Positions 1 through 8,600 of a stretch of DNA of 64,000 bases are shown here, piece by piece (positions within the stretch are counted from its first letter, which is position 1; each line of letters starts with the position of its first letter). The stretch lies in assembly GCA_017458225.1 (NCBI GenBank), contig JAFTFX010000008.1:1-64000 (forward strand). The letters run 5' to 3'. The notes under the pieces were generated by a model. It saw only the letters and a list, made by a program, of their open reading frames with translations. It made no database searches and was not told where the DNA came from. The translations under genes and the position numbers were made by a program. Source of the DNA: Prevotella sp. Its GTDB lineage: Bacteria; Bacteroidota; Bacteroidia; Bacteroidales; Bacteroidaceae.

Positions 1-68
1 ACCACAAATGGCCACGAATGAACCATAAATATTTATGAGTAATTTATGGCTATTTCAAAATAATGCAG

Positions 69-76
69 TATCTTTG
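69..76 (+). promoter_or_regulatory. -7 promoter element of TA pair
   Basis: TATCTTTG matches the Bacteroidetes TAnnTTTG -7 element and lies 30 bases before the antitoxin ATG. No clear -33 element was seen. Confidence 0.6.
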
Positions 77-106
77 CAGCGACAAACAAATAACAAGGAA
101 GGAAAT

Positions 107-352
107 ATGAGCACGTCAACACTAACCCGTCTGCTTGACTATCTTTACGGCACACTCACGCCCAACAACATGCGCTGGGTGGGTGAACACTTAATAGAGT
201 ATGCCCAAAAAGAGGAAAGCAAACAACTACGTCCATACACAATGAAAGAGATTGACGAAATGCTCGACGAAGCTGAGGCAGCTTTCGCTGCAGGCGACTA
301 CCTTACCAACGACGAAGTGTTCCATCACAGAAACGAGAGCATCCTCGCATGA
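107..352 (+). CDS. antitoxin of a type II toxin-antitoxin pair
   Basis: An 81-residue acidic protein upstream of a RelE/ParE-type toxin. I start it at 107, where an AAGGAAGG purine tract sits just upstream; an ATG at 35 lies before the promoter element and is unlikely to be used. The C-terminal half contains PYTMKEIDEMLDEAEAAF, resembling the PYTMEELNARIDEAEEEM segment of the antitoxin at 59767-60087, so the two pairs are probably related. It overlaps the toxin by four bases (ATGA), suggesting translational coupling. Its role as neutraliser and autoregulator is inferred from pairing. No classical DNA-binding fold is visible, so repression of the promoter is uncertain. Confidence 0.72.
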   Translation: MSTSTLTRLLDYLYGTLTPNNMRWVGEHLIEYAQKEESKQLRPYTMKEIDEMLDEAEAAFAAGDYLTNDEVFHHRNESILA

Positions 353-660
353 AAATTCATTGGCACAAACGCGCTGCATCCCAATTGCACCAAATAGAAC
401 AATACGTCTTACGTGATTTCGGCGAACGCATACGGAAAGAATTCATGGACGATGTGGAGCATGCCGTCCTTTCCCTAACCGAAATGCCCACAAAGGGCAA
501 GGCTGATCCTCTTTTTGCCCATCGTGCTCTACCCTACCGTAGCATCATCGTTCGCCGACTCAACAAAATTGTCTATTACGTAAAAGACGACACACTCCAT
601 ATCGCAGCCTTTTGGGATACTCGCCGTGAACCAAAGTTGCAAGCGAGACAGACCTGTTGA
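349..660 (+). CDS. RelE/ParE family toxin
   Basis: A 103-residue basic protein with the small RelE/ParE layout: an N-terminal strand (KIHWHKRA), a helical pair containing DFGERIRKEF, then C-terminal strands with YRSIIVRRLNKIVYYV and HIAAFWDTRREP. The family either cleaves ribosome-bound mRNA (RelE branch) or inhibits gyrase (ParE branch); sequence alone does not decide which. The RxLNKIVYY and WDTRR segments recur in similar form in the toxin at 60075-60461. It is coupled to the upstream antitoxin by ATGA. Length and frame look intact. Confidence 0.82.
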   Translation: MKIHWHKRAASQLHQIEQYVLRDFGERIRKEFMDDVEHAVLSLTEMPTKGKADPLFAHRALPYRSIIVRRLNKIVYYVKDDTLHIAAFWDTRREPKLQARQTC

Positions 661-768
661 TTGAAATTGATTCTCGCCCAACCCCTGCGAAAAAACAATC
701 AGAATCGTCCATATTTTATGTAATTTTGTTCTGAATATTGATTTTTTGCCTTTTTTTTTGGCAATCCA

Positions 769-800
769 TTTGGTTCTTTTTAGTTCATATTGTACTTTTG
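769..800 (+). promoter_or_regulatory. promoter of exported protein gene
   Basis: TTTG at 769-772 (-33) and TACTTTTG at 793-800 (-7) are separated by 20 bases, as in Bacteroidetes promoters. The ATG follows at 849. A second possible -7, TAATTTTG, is at 721-728. Confidence 0.6.
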
Positions 801-848
801 TGCCGCTATTTTGGCAAAAGAATATAACAACTAAAAATAAAACTAACA

Positions 849-2894
849 ATGAAAAGAAAAACTACTATCAAATCACTACTCCTTATGGCCGCCCTGCTCG
901 TAGGAGGAGGAAATGTTGCGTGGGCAGAGGATGTCTACACCACAGTGTACGAAAGAACTTCTGCCGAAGGCACAACCCAATGGGCAGATGCAGACGTAAC
1001 AGCTTGGGGTAGTGCAACCAACTTAGCCATCAAGAATGACAATAAGTATTTTGGGTTCAGCGGTGCCGTCGGTGAGGCTTCATACTCTTTCACTATCACA
1101 AGCAATGCTAAAGTTAAGTATGAAGCAGAATGGTATGTTCAAAGCACATCAAATGGCAAAGGAACTTATGCTTACCTACGGATGGGTAATCTTTTCATTA
1201 GGGTTAGAGATAGCTATCAATCAAATTACCTCGCCTTTAGTACCGACGGAGGCACTACTTACAGCGAAGAGATATCTACAAAAAATACAGCCAAATGGGT
1301 ACGCAATGGTCAAGTTATTGCAGTTAATGCCATTTTTAATTCTGCGACAAAACTCATCGAAGGCCTTTCTTTTTCCTTTGACGGCGTTGCATATACGGAA
1401 GCGAATCTCGCCAGCAAAAGTATTTCAAACTTTAATACTATTGGCCTGAAAGCGGTAAAAGGTGACTATACCGCAACAAGTATGCTTAAAAGCATCAAAG
1501 TATCCCAAGCAGAGCAGGCTGTTACTAACGCTGACTATACAATTAATTATCAGTTAAGTGGCAATAATGTAAAATCTGTCACTGGAACGAGTGTTATTGG
1601 CGAAGTTATTACAGCTGATATTGCTATAGATGGCGTAGGCGACTATGCTGGTAATCATTACCTCATTACGGCAGAAACCGCCCCAACTATGACATTGGTA
1701 GCCGAAGCGGCAAGTAATGTGTTAAATATCCCCGTACGAGTTCCATACACAGCTACGCTTACTGTGAACAAGACTATTGCTGGTATATCTCAGGATTCTG
1801 AAGTTTTCAACCTCACCGAAACAGATACAAAATCAACAGCATGGGTTTATGTCTATCCAGCATTTGTTAAGAGTGGTTCGACGTATTACTCATGTGGCGA
1901 TGCTCCTTATGGGTGGACTGGTGAATTTACAGATGGTGAGGCTATAAGCAAATCTGTGAATTATTCAACCGAAAGAACAGATATTGTGTATTTCTTAGAG
2001 GAAACAACTTCTGGAACAAATGTCAATTATTCTAATGGTGGAACAATGAACATTGGATCACAAAATGCTCGCGATCGCGGTTATAGTGTTGGCACATTAC
2101 CAGCAGGCACTTACGCATTGGAAGCCAACATTACTGCTGCTAATAGACGTTCTGTTGTAATTCGTCAGTCTACGAATGATCCCTTAGCAACAGTTGGTAC
2201 ATCCAATGAAGATATGACAACAGGTGTTAAGTCGGCAGAATTTACTTTGGAAGAAGAAACAAACTCATTATTTATAAATGGTGCAAACTCTGGAACAGCC
2301 AAAACAAACCAGTCGGAAGATTTTGATTATACATTAGTTAGAATAGTTTCCACCGCTAAGTCTATTACCTCTGCCGGCTACGCCACCTACTGTAGCCCCT
2401 ACGCTCTCGACTTCTCAGGTGTTGAAGGCCTGACCGCTTACATTGCCCAAAAGAATGGCAAAACTATCGAATTCACGCCAGTCAATCAGGTGCCTGCCAA
2501 TACCGGTGTACTGTTGAAAGGCAACGAGGGAAGCTACAACATTCCCGCTATTGCCAGCGCAGCAGCAGTAGAGAACGTTCTCGTGGGTGTGACGGAAGAG
2601 ACGGAAATAGCCGCAAACAACTTCGTACTGATGAACGGTGATAGCGGCGTAGGCTTCTACAAGACCACAAAGGCATTCACCGTGGGTGCTAACACCGCTT
2701 ACCTGCCTGCTAGCGTTGCTGAGGGCCGCACCTTCATCGGCTTCGACGATGATGCCCAGACAACAGGCATCCAGGCTGTAAACAGCGAAAAGATCACCAT
2801 GAACGGTGGCATCTACAACCTGAATGGTCAGCGCGTGGAAAAAGCCACGAAGGGCTTGTACATCGTGAACGGCAAAAAAACGGTCAAGAATTAG
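849..2894 (+). CDS. large exported protein with Prevotella-type C-terminal module
   Basis: A 681-residue protein of unknown function. Residues 1-26 form a signal peptide (KRK, then a hydrophobic stretch ending AWA). The middle is Ser/Thr/Asn-rich and predicted beta-rich; I recognise no catalytic domain. From about residue 500 comes a module beginning ITSAGYATYCSPYALDFSG, also found at the end of the 976-residue protein at 39803-42733. The last 30 residues (IYNLNGQRVEKATKGLYI) are the short module shared by six proteins here; it resembles a type IX sorting signal, which is inference. A small MKKIY peptide gene follows 64 bases downstream. A surface or secreted location is likely. Confidence 0.85.
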   Translation: MKRKTTIKSLLLMAALLVGGGNVAWAEDVYTTVYERTSAEGTTQWADADVTAWGSATNLAIKNDNKYFGFSGAVGEASYSFTITSNAKVKYEAEWYVQSTSNGKGTYAYLRMGNLFIRVRDSYQSNYLAFSTDGGTTYSEEISTKNTAKWVRNGQVIAVNAIFNSATKLIEGLSFSFDGVAYTEANLASKSISNFNTIGLKAVKGDYTATSMLKSIKVSQAEQAVTNADYTINYQLSGNNVKSVTGTSVIGEVITADIAIDGVGDYAGNHYLITAETAPTMTLVAEAASNVLNIPVRVPYTATLTVNKTIAGISQDSEVFNLTETDTKSTAWVYVYPAFVKSGSTYYSCGDAPYGWTGEFTDGEAISKSVNYSTERTDIVYFLEETTSGTNVNYSNGGTMNIGSQNARDRGYSVGTLPAGTYALEANITAANRRSVVIRQSTNDPLATVGTSNEDMTTGVKSAEFTLEEETNSLFINGANSGTAKTNQSEDFDYTLVRIVSTAKSITSAGYATYCSPYALDFSGVEGLTAYIAQKNGKTIEFTPVNQVPANTGVLLKGNEGSYNIPAIASAAAVENVLVGVTEETEIAANNFVLMNGDSGVGFYKTTKAFTVGANTAYLPASVAEGRTFIGFDDDAQTTGIQAVNSEKITMNGGIYNLNGQRVEKATKGLYIVNGKKTVKN

Positions 2895-2958
2895 AGAATT
2901 AATGGATAATTCGTGGTAATTCATGATAATTCGTGTTTAAAACAAAAAAAAAGAACAA
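2895..2958 (+). repeat. conserved intergenic segment with 10-bp repeats
   Basis: Between the exported protein and the peptide gene lie three direct roughly 10-bp units (ATAATTCGTGG, TAATTCATGA, TAATTCGTG), then an A-rich stretch ending GAACAAATG. The minus-strand segment 39802-39708 between the second exported protein and its peptide is clearly homologous, including AAGAATTAGAGAATT, the CGTGG/CATGA units and GAACAAATGAAAAAGATATA at the start. Confidence 0.7.
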
Positions 2959-3171
2959 ATGAAAAAGATATATCAAACACCCGATACACTCCTCGTCTTC
3001 ATTGAGACGGAACGTTTCATGGCCGGCAGCGGCGTAGAAAATGGCTTCGACCCCGAAAATGCCGAAGAAACCTATGAAACCAGCGGCAACCTGTCGCGTC
3101 GCCGCCGCAACACCCGCAACAACTGGGAAGACGACGAAATGGACAATGAGTTCGACGACTACAACTACTAA
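2959..3171 (+). CDS. small MKKIY-type peptide, unknown function
   Basis: A 70-residue peptide. The N-terminus MKKIYQTPDTLLVFIETERF resembles MKKIYLIPKTVEVKVDYSKS of the peptide at 39534-39707. A short Gly/Ser junction (MAGSG, about residues 21-25) precedes a strongly charged tail (RRRR near residue 48, then Asp/Glu/Tyr-rich to the end). There is no signal peptide or membrane segment. It follows a large exported protein in the same orientation, as does its relative. A leader plus variable tail could mean a precursor peptide, but no modification enzyme is adjacent, so function is unknown. Confidence 0.7.
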   Translation: MKKIYQTPDTLLVFIETERFMAGSGVENGFDPENAEETYETSGNLSRRRRNTRNNWEDDEMDNEFDDYNY

Positions 3172-3216
3172 TTACATGGCTACTTTAGCAAATTCAAAAA
3201 TTTAGTTTTCTCTCAG

Positions 3217-3251
3217 AATGGCGACTGTCGCGACGACAGTCGCCATTTTTT
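3217..3251 (+). terminator. rho-independent terminator
   Basis: A perfect 14-bp stem (AATGGCGACTGTCG / CGACAGTCGCCATT), 3-base loop, followed by TTTT. It ends the exported-protein/peptide unit. Confidence 0.9.
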
Positions 3252-3279
3252 AGCACAAAACCGATTTCTCCACCAAACT

Positions 3280-3311
3280 TTTGGCCATACAAAAATGATT
3301 TTGTAATTTTG
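3280..3311 (+). promoter_or_regulatory. promoter of DUF6922/AbiEii-like pair
   Basis: TTTG at 3280-3283 and TAATTTTG at 3304-3311 with a 20-base spacer. The ATG at 3320 is only 8 bases past the -7, so the transcript is probably leaderless or nearly so. Confidence 0.65.
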
Positions 3312-3319
3312 CAACCAAC

Positions 3320-3625
3320 ATGAGTAACAGAGAGTGTATCAATAGTTTTTCACACAATTTGTTTTGGGATGCCGACGTGTCACAGATTTCTATGGACGGC
3401 AACTCAAGCTACATCATACAGCGTGTATTGGAGTATGGGCAGATGGATGACTGGCGACTTATCAACCACTACTACGGACTGAAAAGAATTGTAGACGAAT
3501 GCAAGAAGATGAGAACGCTAAGCCCGGTCTGCCTATCATTTATTTGTACAATTTCACATACAAAAGAGGAGGAATACAGATGCTATCATTTCAGACGGTC
3601 TTGCCCGACACCTTGGAACTCTTGA
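3320..3625 (+). CDS. DUF6922-like putative antitoxin
   Basis: A 101-residue protein with the pattern I associate with DUF6922: FWD near the N-terminus, IIQRVLEYGQMDDWRLI with a following YG, then MRTLSPVCLSFICTI and a terminal EEYRCY. Such genes commonly precede nucleotidyltransferase (AbiEii-like) genes in Bacteroidales. Here its 3' end overlaps the start of the downstream gene by 46 bases in another frame, implying coupled expression. The antitoxin role is inferred from position and family context; there is no direct motif evidence. Confidence 0.65.
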   Translation: MSNRECINSFSHNLFWDADVSQISMDGNSSYIIQRVLEYGQMDDWRLINHYYGLKRIVDECKKMRTLSPVCLSFICTISHTKEEEYRCYHFRRSCPTPWNS

Positions 3626-4206
3626 AGAAGTTAATGGGGATGCCCCTATTAAGCAACATGCGCCTTGTAGGAGGCACAGCACTCGCTTTACAATACGGAC
3701 ATAGGCGCTCAGTTGATTTGGACTTTTTCGGGGAGACGACTGAAAATGTGGAGGAACTCACCGAAGCATTTAGCGAACAAGTAGAAAAAGTCATTATAGG
3801 CGGCCACTCGCGAAGAATAAAGGCCTATTTCTTAAATGACGTAAAAGTTGATATCGTCAATTATGACTACCCTTGGATTGACGATTGCATTACGGAAGGA
3901 GCTATAAGACTGGCATCGCCAAAAGACATTGCTGCGATGAAAGTTAACGCAATAATAGGCCGAGGCACGAAGAAGGATTTCATCGACACCTATTTTTTAT
4001 TAAAGCATTTCACTTTCGACGAACTAATAAAGTTGTATTTGCAAAAATATCCTGACGGTTCTGAATACAGAGCCCTGCTAAGTATGACTTATTTCGGAGA
4101 TGCAGACAGTCAGCCCATGCCCTATATGTTTGAGAAAGTTAACTGGGATACCATTAAGCAAACCCTATGCAACGCTGTTGAAGAGTACAACAATGCACAT
4201 TTATAA
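3580..4206 (+). CDS. AbiEii/AbiGii-like nucleotidyltransferase (putative toxin)
   Basis: A 208-residue protein with the nucleotidyltransferase signature RLVGGTALALQYGHR followed by SVDLDFF: the GG and the DxD-type metal site are both visible. I start it at 3580 because AGAGGAGG at 3565-3572 is a strong ribosome site and homology begins with MLSFQTVLPDTLELL; the frame remains open 27 codons upstream to 3499. AbiEii-type proteins are abortive-infection toxins that nucleotidylate host targets, commonly tRNA; the substrate here is unknown. It forms a unit with the DUF6922-like gene. The key motifs look intact. Confidence 0.8.
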   Translation: MLSFQTVLPDTLELLKKLMGMPLLSNMRLVGGTALALQYGHRRSVDLDFFGETTENVEELTEAFSEQVEKVIIGGHSRRIKAYFLNDVKVDIVNYDYPWIDDCITEGAIRLASPKDIAAMKVNAIIGRGTKKDFIDTYFLLKHFTFDELIKLYLQKYPDGSEYRALLSMTYFGDADSQPMPYMFEKVNWDTIKQTLCNAVEEYNNAHL

Positions 4207-4292
4207 AAAATGCAGGTAAGACAATGCCGAGACTCGCATTCCTGAAGACTGGGTCATTGAAAAGCCCCTAAAATAACACTAATAATCTGTAA

Positions 4293-4329
4293 AAAAGATG
4301 TAAAATGGCACTCCCTTCTACATCTTTTT
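4293..4329 (+). terminator. possible terminator hairpin
   Basis: AAAAAGATG and CATCTTTTT form a 9-bp stem with the T-run inside the descending arm. It lies between the nucleotidyltransferase gene and the efflux promoter. The stem is AT-rich, so confidence is modest. Confidence 0.45.
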
Positions 4330-4331
4330 AG

Positions 4332-4339
4332 TAATTTTG
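4332..4339 (+). promoter_or_regulatory. -7 element of RND efflux operon
   Basis: TAATTTTG matches TAnnTTTG. It is immediately after the hairpin at 4293-4329 and 82 bases upstream of the adaptor gene, leaving an untranslated leader of about 75 nt. Confidence 0.55.
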
Positions 4340-4421
4340 CACTCCGAAAACTCTATGAATACGATTTAGTTTTCGGGAAAGACAGAAATTTATATATAAA
4401 TTTAGTAATTAAAAAATAGGT

Positions 4422-5600
4422 ATGAAAATGAAGAAAATCATGTTGGCTGCGGCTTGCGCTGCCCTGCTGGCTTCGTGCGGCAAAAGCAATGAGCGCCCCA
4501 GCTTTGGCGACAACGAGTACCCCGTCGTAGAGGTGGGAACACAGAGTGCCGCCATGCAGCAAACGTATCCTGCCACCATCAAGGGCGTGCAGGACGTGCA
4601 AATCAGCCCGAAAGTGGGCGGATTCATCACTCGAATCAACGTTAAGGAAGGTCAGACGGTGGGTGCCGGACAGGTGCTGTTCGAAATTGACAACGTGACC
4701 TATCAGGCACAGGTGCGCCAGGCTCAGGCTGCCGTGAACACGGCCCGTACACAGGTGAGCACCGCCGAGCTGACATACAACAACTCGAAGAAACTGTTTG
4801 AGAACCGCGTCATCGGCGACTACGAGATGCAGACCGCACAGAACACCTACGAGCAGGCCAAGGCTGGTCTGGCACAGGCCGAGGCTGCACTGGCCAACGC
4901 CACGGAGGCACTGAGTTTCTGCTTCGTGAAGAGCCCCACGGCTGGCGTGGTGGGCACACTGCCCTACAAGGTGGGCGCACTGGTGAGCGCACAGAACGTG
5001 CTGACCACCGTGAGCGACAACTCGTCGATGGAGGTCTACTTCTCCGTGAACGAGAAGGCCGCCCTGGAAATGTCGAAGACCGAGGGCGGACAGAACGGCG
5101 CACTGGCAGCCCTGCCTGCCGTGAAGCTGCAGCTGGCCGACGGCTCAGTATATGCCCAAGAGGGTAAGGTGACGAAGATGAGTGGCGTGATTGACCAGGC
5201 CACCGGCACCGTGCAGCTGATTGCCGTATTCCCCAACCCCAACAAGCTGCTGAAGAGCGGCGGAAGTGGCAACATCATCATCCCACGCGACCAGGCGGAG
5301 GCTATCGTCATTCCGCAGGCCTGCGTCATGGAGGTGCAGAACAAGAAGTTCGTATACACCCTGGGGCAGGACAACAAGGTGGTGTACACCGAGATTACCG
5401 TAGACCCGCAGAACGACGGCAACAACTACATCGTGACCAGCGGACTGAAGGTGGGCGACAAATATGTAACCAACGGCATCACGAAGCTCAGCGACCAGAT
5501 GGAGATTGTGCCCATCACACCCGAGCGCTATCAGCAGAAAATCAGCGAGCAGGCCAAGGCCATGACCGCCGGCGATATTGTGGGGGCAATGAAAAAGTAA
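4422..5600 (+). CDS. RND efflux periplasmic adaptor lipoprotein (AcrA/MexA type)
   Basis: A 392-residue membrane fusion protein. The signal peptide ends in the lipobox LASC with Cys at residue 19, so it is probably lipid-anchored. A biotinyl-lipoyl-like segment (QDVQISPKVGGFITRINVKEGQ), a coiled-coil hairpin rich in AQAEAAL repeats (about 95-160) and beta-barrel segments follow in the usual order. It bridges the inner-membrane pump encoded next (21-base gap) to the outer-membrane factor. Length is normal for the family. Substrate cannot be predicted, and no dedicated regulator is adjacent. Confidence 0.95.
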   Translation: MKMKKIMLAAACAALLASCGKSNERPSFGDNEYPVVEVGTQSAAMQQTYPATIKGVQDVQISPKVGGFITRINVKEGQTVGAGQVLFEIDNVTYQAQVRQAQAAVNTARTQVSTAELTYNNSKKLFENRVIGDYEMQTAQNTYEQAKAGLAQAEAALANATEALSFCFVKSPTAGVVGTLPYKVGALVSAQNVLTTVSDNSSMEVYFSVNEKAALEMSKTEGGQNGALAALPAVKLQLADGSVYAQEGKVTKMSGVIDQATGTVQLIAVFPNPNKLLKSGGSGNIIIPRDQAEAIVIPQACVMEVQNKKFVYTLGQDNKVVYTEITVDPQNDGNNYIVTSGLKVGDKYVTNGITKLSDQMEIVPITPERYQQKISEQAKAMTAGDIVGAMKK

Positions 5601-5621
5601 ATTTTTTGGAGTTTAGGAGTT

Positions 5622-8600
5622 ATGACATTTACAACCTTTATCAAACGCCCGGTACTCTCGACGGTGATCTCCATCCTCATCGTCATCCTGGGCTTCATCG
5701 GACTGGCTTCGCTGCCCATTGAGCAGTACCCCGATATTGCACCGCCTACGGTGGTGGTGTGGACCAGCTATCCCGGTGCCGATGCCGAGACGGTGAAGAA
5801 CTCCGTCATCACACCGCTCGAAGAGAGCATCAACGGTGTGGAAGGCATGGACTATATGACCTCTTCGGCCAGCAGCGGCTCGGCCCAGATCAGCATTCTG
5901 TTCCGCCAGGGCCTGAATGCCGATATGTGTGCCGTGAACGTGCAGAACCGTGTCAGCCAGGCTCAGGCACTGCTGCCTGCCGAGGTGACGCAGATTGGTG
6001 TGACGGTGATGAAGCGTCAGACCTCGCAGGTGCTGATGTACACGCTGACCTCTGACGGCCGCTACGACGACGAGTTCCTTACGAACTATGCTAATATTAA
6101 CATTGTGCCGGCCCTGAAGCGTATTCAGGGTGTGGGCGACGTGCAGAGCCCCGGTGTGAAGACCTACTCCATGCGTATCTGGCTGAAGCCCGACGTGATG
6201 AAGCAGTACAACCTGATGCCTACCGACATCAGCGGTGTGCTGGCCGAGCAGAACATCGAGGCAGCTCCCGGTACGTTCGGCGAGCAATCGAACGTGGCCT
6301 ACGAGTATGCCATGCGCTACACCGGCCGTTTCAAGACTCCTGAGGAGTTTGGCAACATCATCATTTCGAGCGACGCCAACGGCCAGACGTTGAAACTGAA
6401 GGACGTGGCCAAGATTGAGCTGGGCGGACTGCAGTACTCGGTGTCGATGAAGAACAACAACCTGCCCTCAGTGATGGGTATGGTGCAGCAGGTGGCCGGC
6501 TCGAACGCCAACCAGATTGCCAAGGACGTGAAGGCCGAGTTGGAAGAGCAGGCCAAACTGTTCCCCCCAGGCATGTACTATAAGATCAACTACGATGTCA
6601 CGGAGTTCCTCTACGCCTCTATCGAGGAGGTAGTCTTTACGCTGGTGTTCACCTTGATACTGGTGTTCCTCGTCATCTACGTGTTCCTGCAGGACTGGCG
6701 CTCCACGATGATTCCTCTCATCGCCGTGCCTGTGTCACTGATTGGTACGTTCTTCTTCCTCGAACTGTTTGGCTTCTCCATCAACCTGCTGACGCTGTCG
6801 GCCTTGCTGCTGGCCATCGCCATTGTGGTCGATGACGCCATTGTGGTGGTCGAGGCCGTGCATGCCAAGTTGGACCAGGGCTACAAGTCGACGCTGACCG
6901 CCTCGATCGATGCCATGAACGAGATTTCGGGTGCTATCATATCCATCACGCTGGTGATGGCCTCGGTGTTTATCCCCGTGTCGTTCATCGGTGGCACCAG
7001 CGGTACGTTCTACCGCGAGTTCGGTGTGACGATGGCCGTCTCCATCTTCATTTCGGCCTTGAACGCCCTGACGCTGTCGCCTGCCCTGTGTGCCATCTTC
7101 CTGAAAGCACACGACAAGGACGGCAAGAAACGGGAGATGTCGATGATTGACCGTTTCCACGCCTCGTTCAACGTGGCCTTCAACAAGACCACCGAGAGAT
7201 ATAAAGGAGCCGTGGAGAAACTGGTGCGTAAGCCCGTCACCGTCATTGGCAGCGTTGTCATTGGCATTCTGGTACTAGTAGCTACGATGATGACCACCAA
7301 GTCGGGTCTGGTACCCGATGAGGATACAGGTACTATCTTCTGCACCATCAGCATGCCACCGGCCACATCGGTAGCACGCACCACGCAGATCATCAACGAG
7401 GTAGACTCTATTCTGGGTGCCGACCCCGCCATCATGAGCCGCGAGCAGATTCAGGGTTATAACTTCATTGCCGGTGCCGGTTCCGACCAGGCCACCTTCA
7501 TCATCAAGCTGAAGCCCTTCTCGGAGCGTCAGAAAGGATTCTTCTGGAAACTCAGCGGACTGTGGCAGGGCGACGGTATCTACCGTTTCTTCCTGAACCC
7601 CTACGAGGCCAACGGTGTGCTGGCACAGATCTATATCAAGACGGCACACATCAAGGATGCTTCGATTCTGGCCTTCGCACCGCCTATGATTCCCGGCTTC
7701 TCGGCCAACAGCGGTGTGTCGCTGGTGATGCAGGACCGCACGGGCGGCGACCTGAACAAGTTCTTCGGCATTGTGCAGGACTATCTGAAGGAACTGAACA
7801 AGCGTCCGGAGTTCCAGATGGCCATGACCTCTTATAATCCGAGCTATCCGCAATACATGATTCATGTCGACGTGGCCAAGTGTAAGCAAAGCGGTATCTC
7901 GCCGCAAACGGTGCTCTACACGCTGCAAGGCTACTACGGCGGTCTTTATGCCTCGAACTTCAATGCCTACGGTAAGCTGTATCGTGTGATGGTGCAGGGC
8001 TCGCCCGACACTCGCATGACCCCCGAGTCGCTGAAGAGCGTCTATGTACGCACGCCGAAGGGCATGTCGCCCGTCGAGGAGTTCTGCCGTCTGGAGCGCG
8101 TCTACGGTCCGTCGAATATCAACCGCTTCAACCTCTTTACATCTATCAATGTGACCGCTACTGTGGCCGACGGCTACTCCAGCGGTGAGGCCATCAAGGC
8201 CGTACAAGAAGTGGCTGCCGAGGTGCTGCCTGCAGGCTATACCTACGACTACTCAGGTCTGACCCGTGAGGAGGCCAAGGCCAGCAACACCACGTGGATC
8301 ATCTTCCTGCTCTGCTTCATGTTCATCTACCTCATCCTGTCGGCACAGTACGAGTCGTACATCCTGCCGCTGGCCGTGGTGCTCTCAGTGCCCTTCGGAC
8401 TGGCAGGCTGCTTCCTGTTCACGATGCTGTTCGGCCACTCGAACGATATCTACATGCAGATCTCACTCATCATGCTGATTGGTCTGCTGGCCAAGAACGC
8501 CATCCTGATTGTGCAGTTCGCCTTGGAGCGTCGCCAGACGGGTATGGCTATCTCATGGGCTGCCACACTGGGTGCTGCCGCTCGTCTGCGTCCTATCCTG

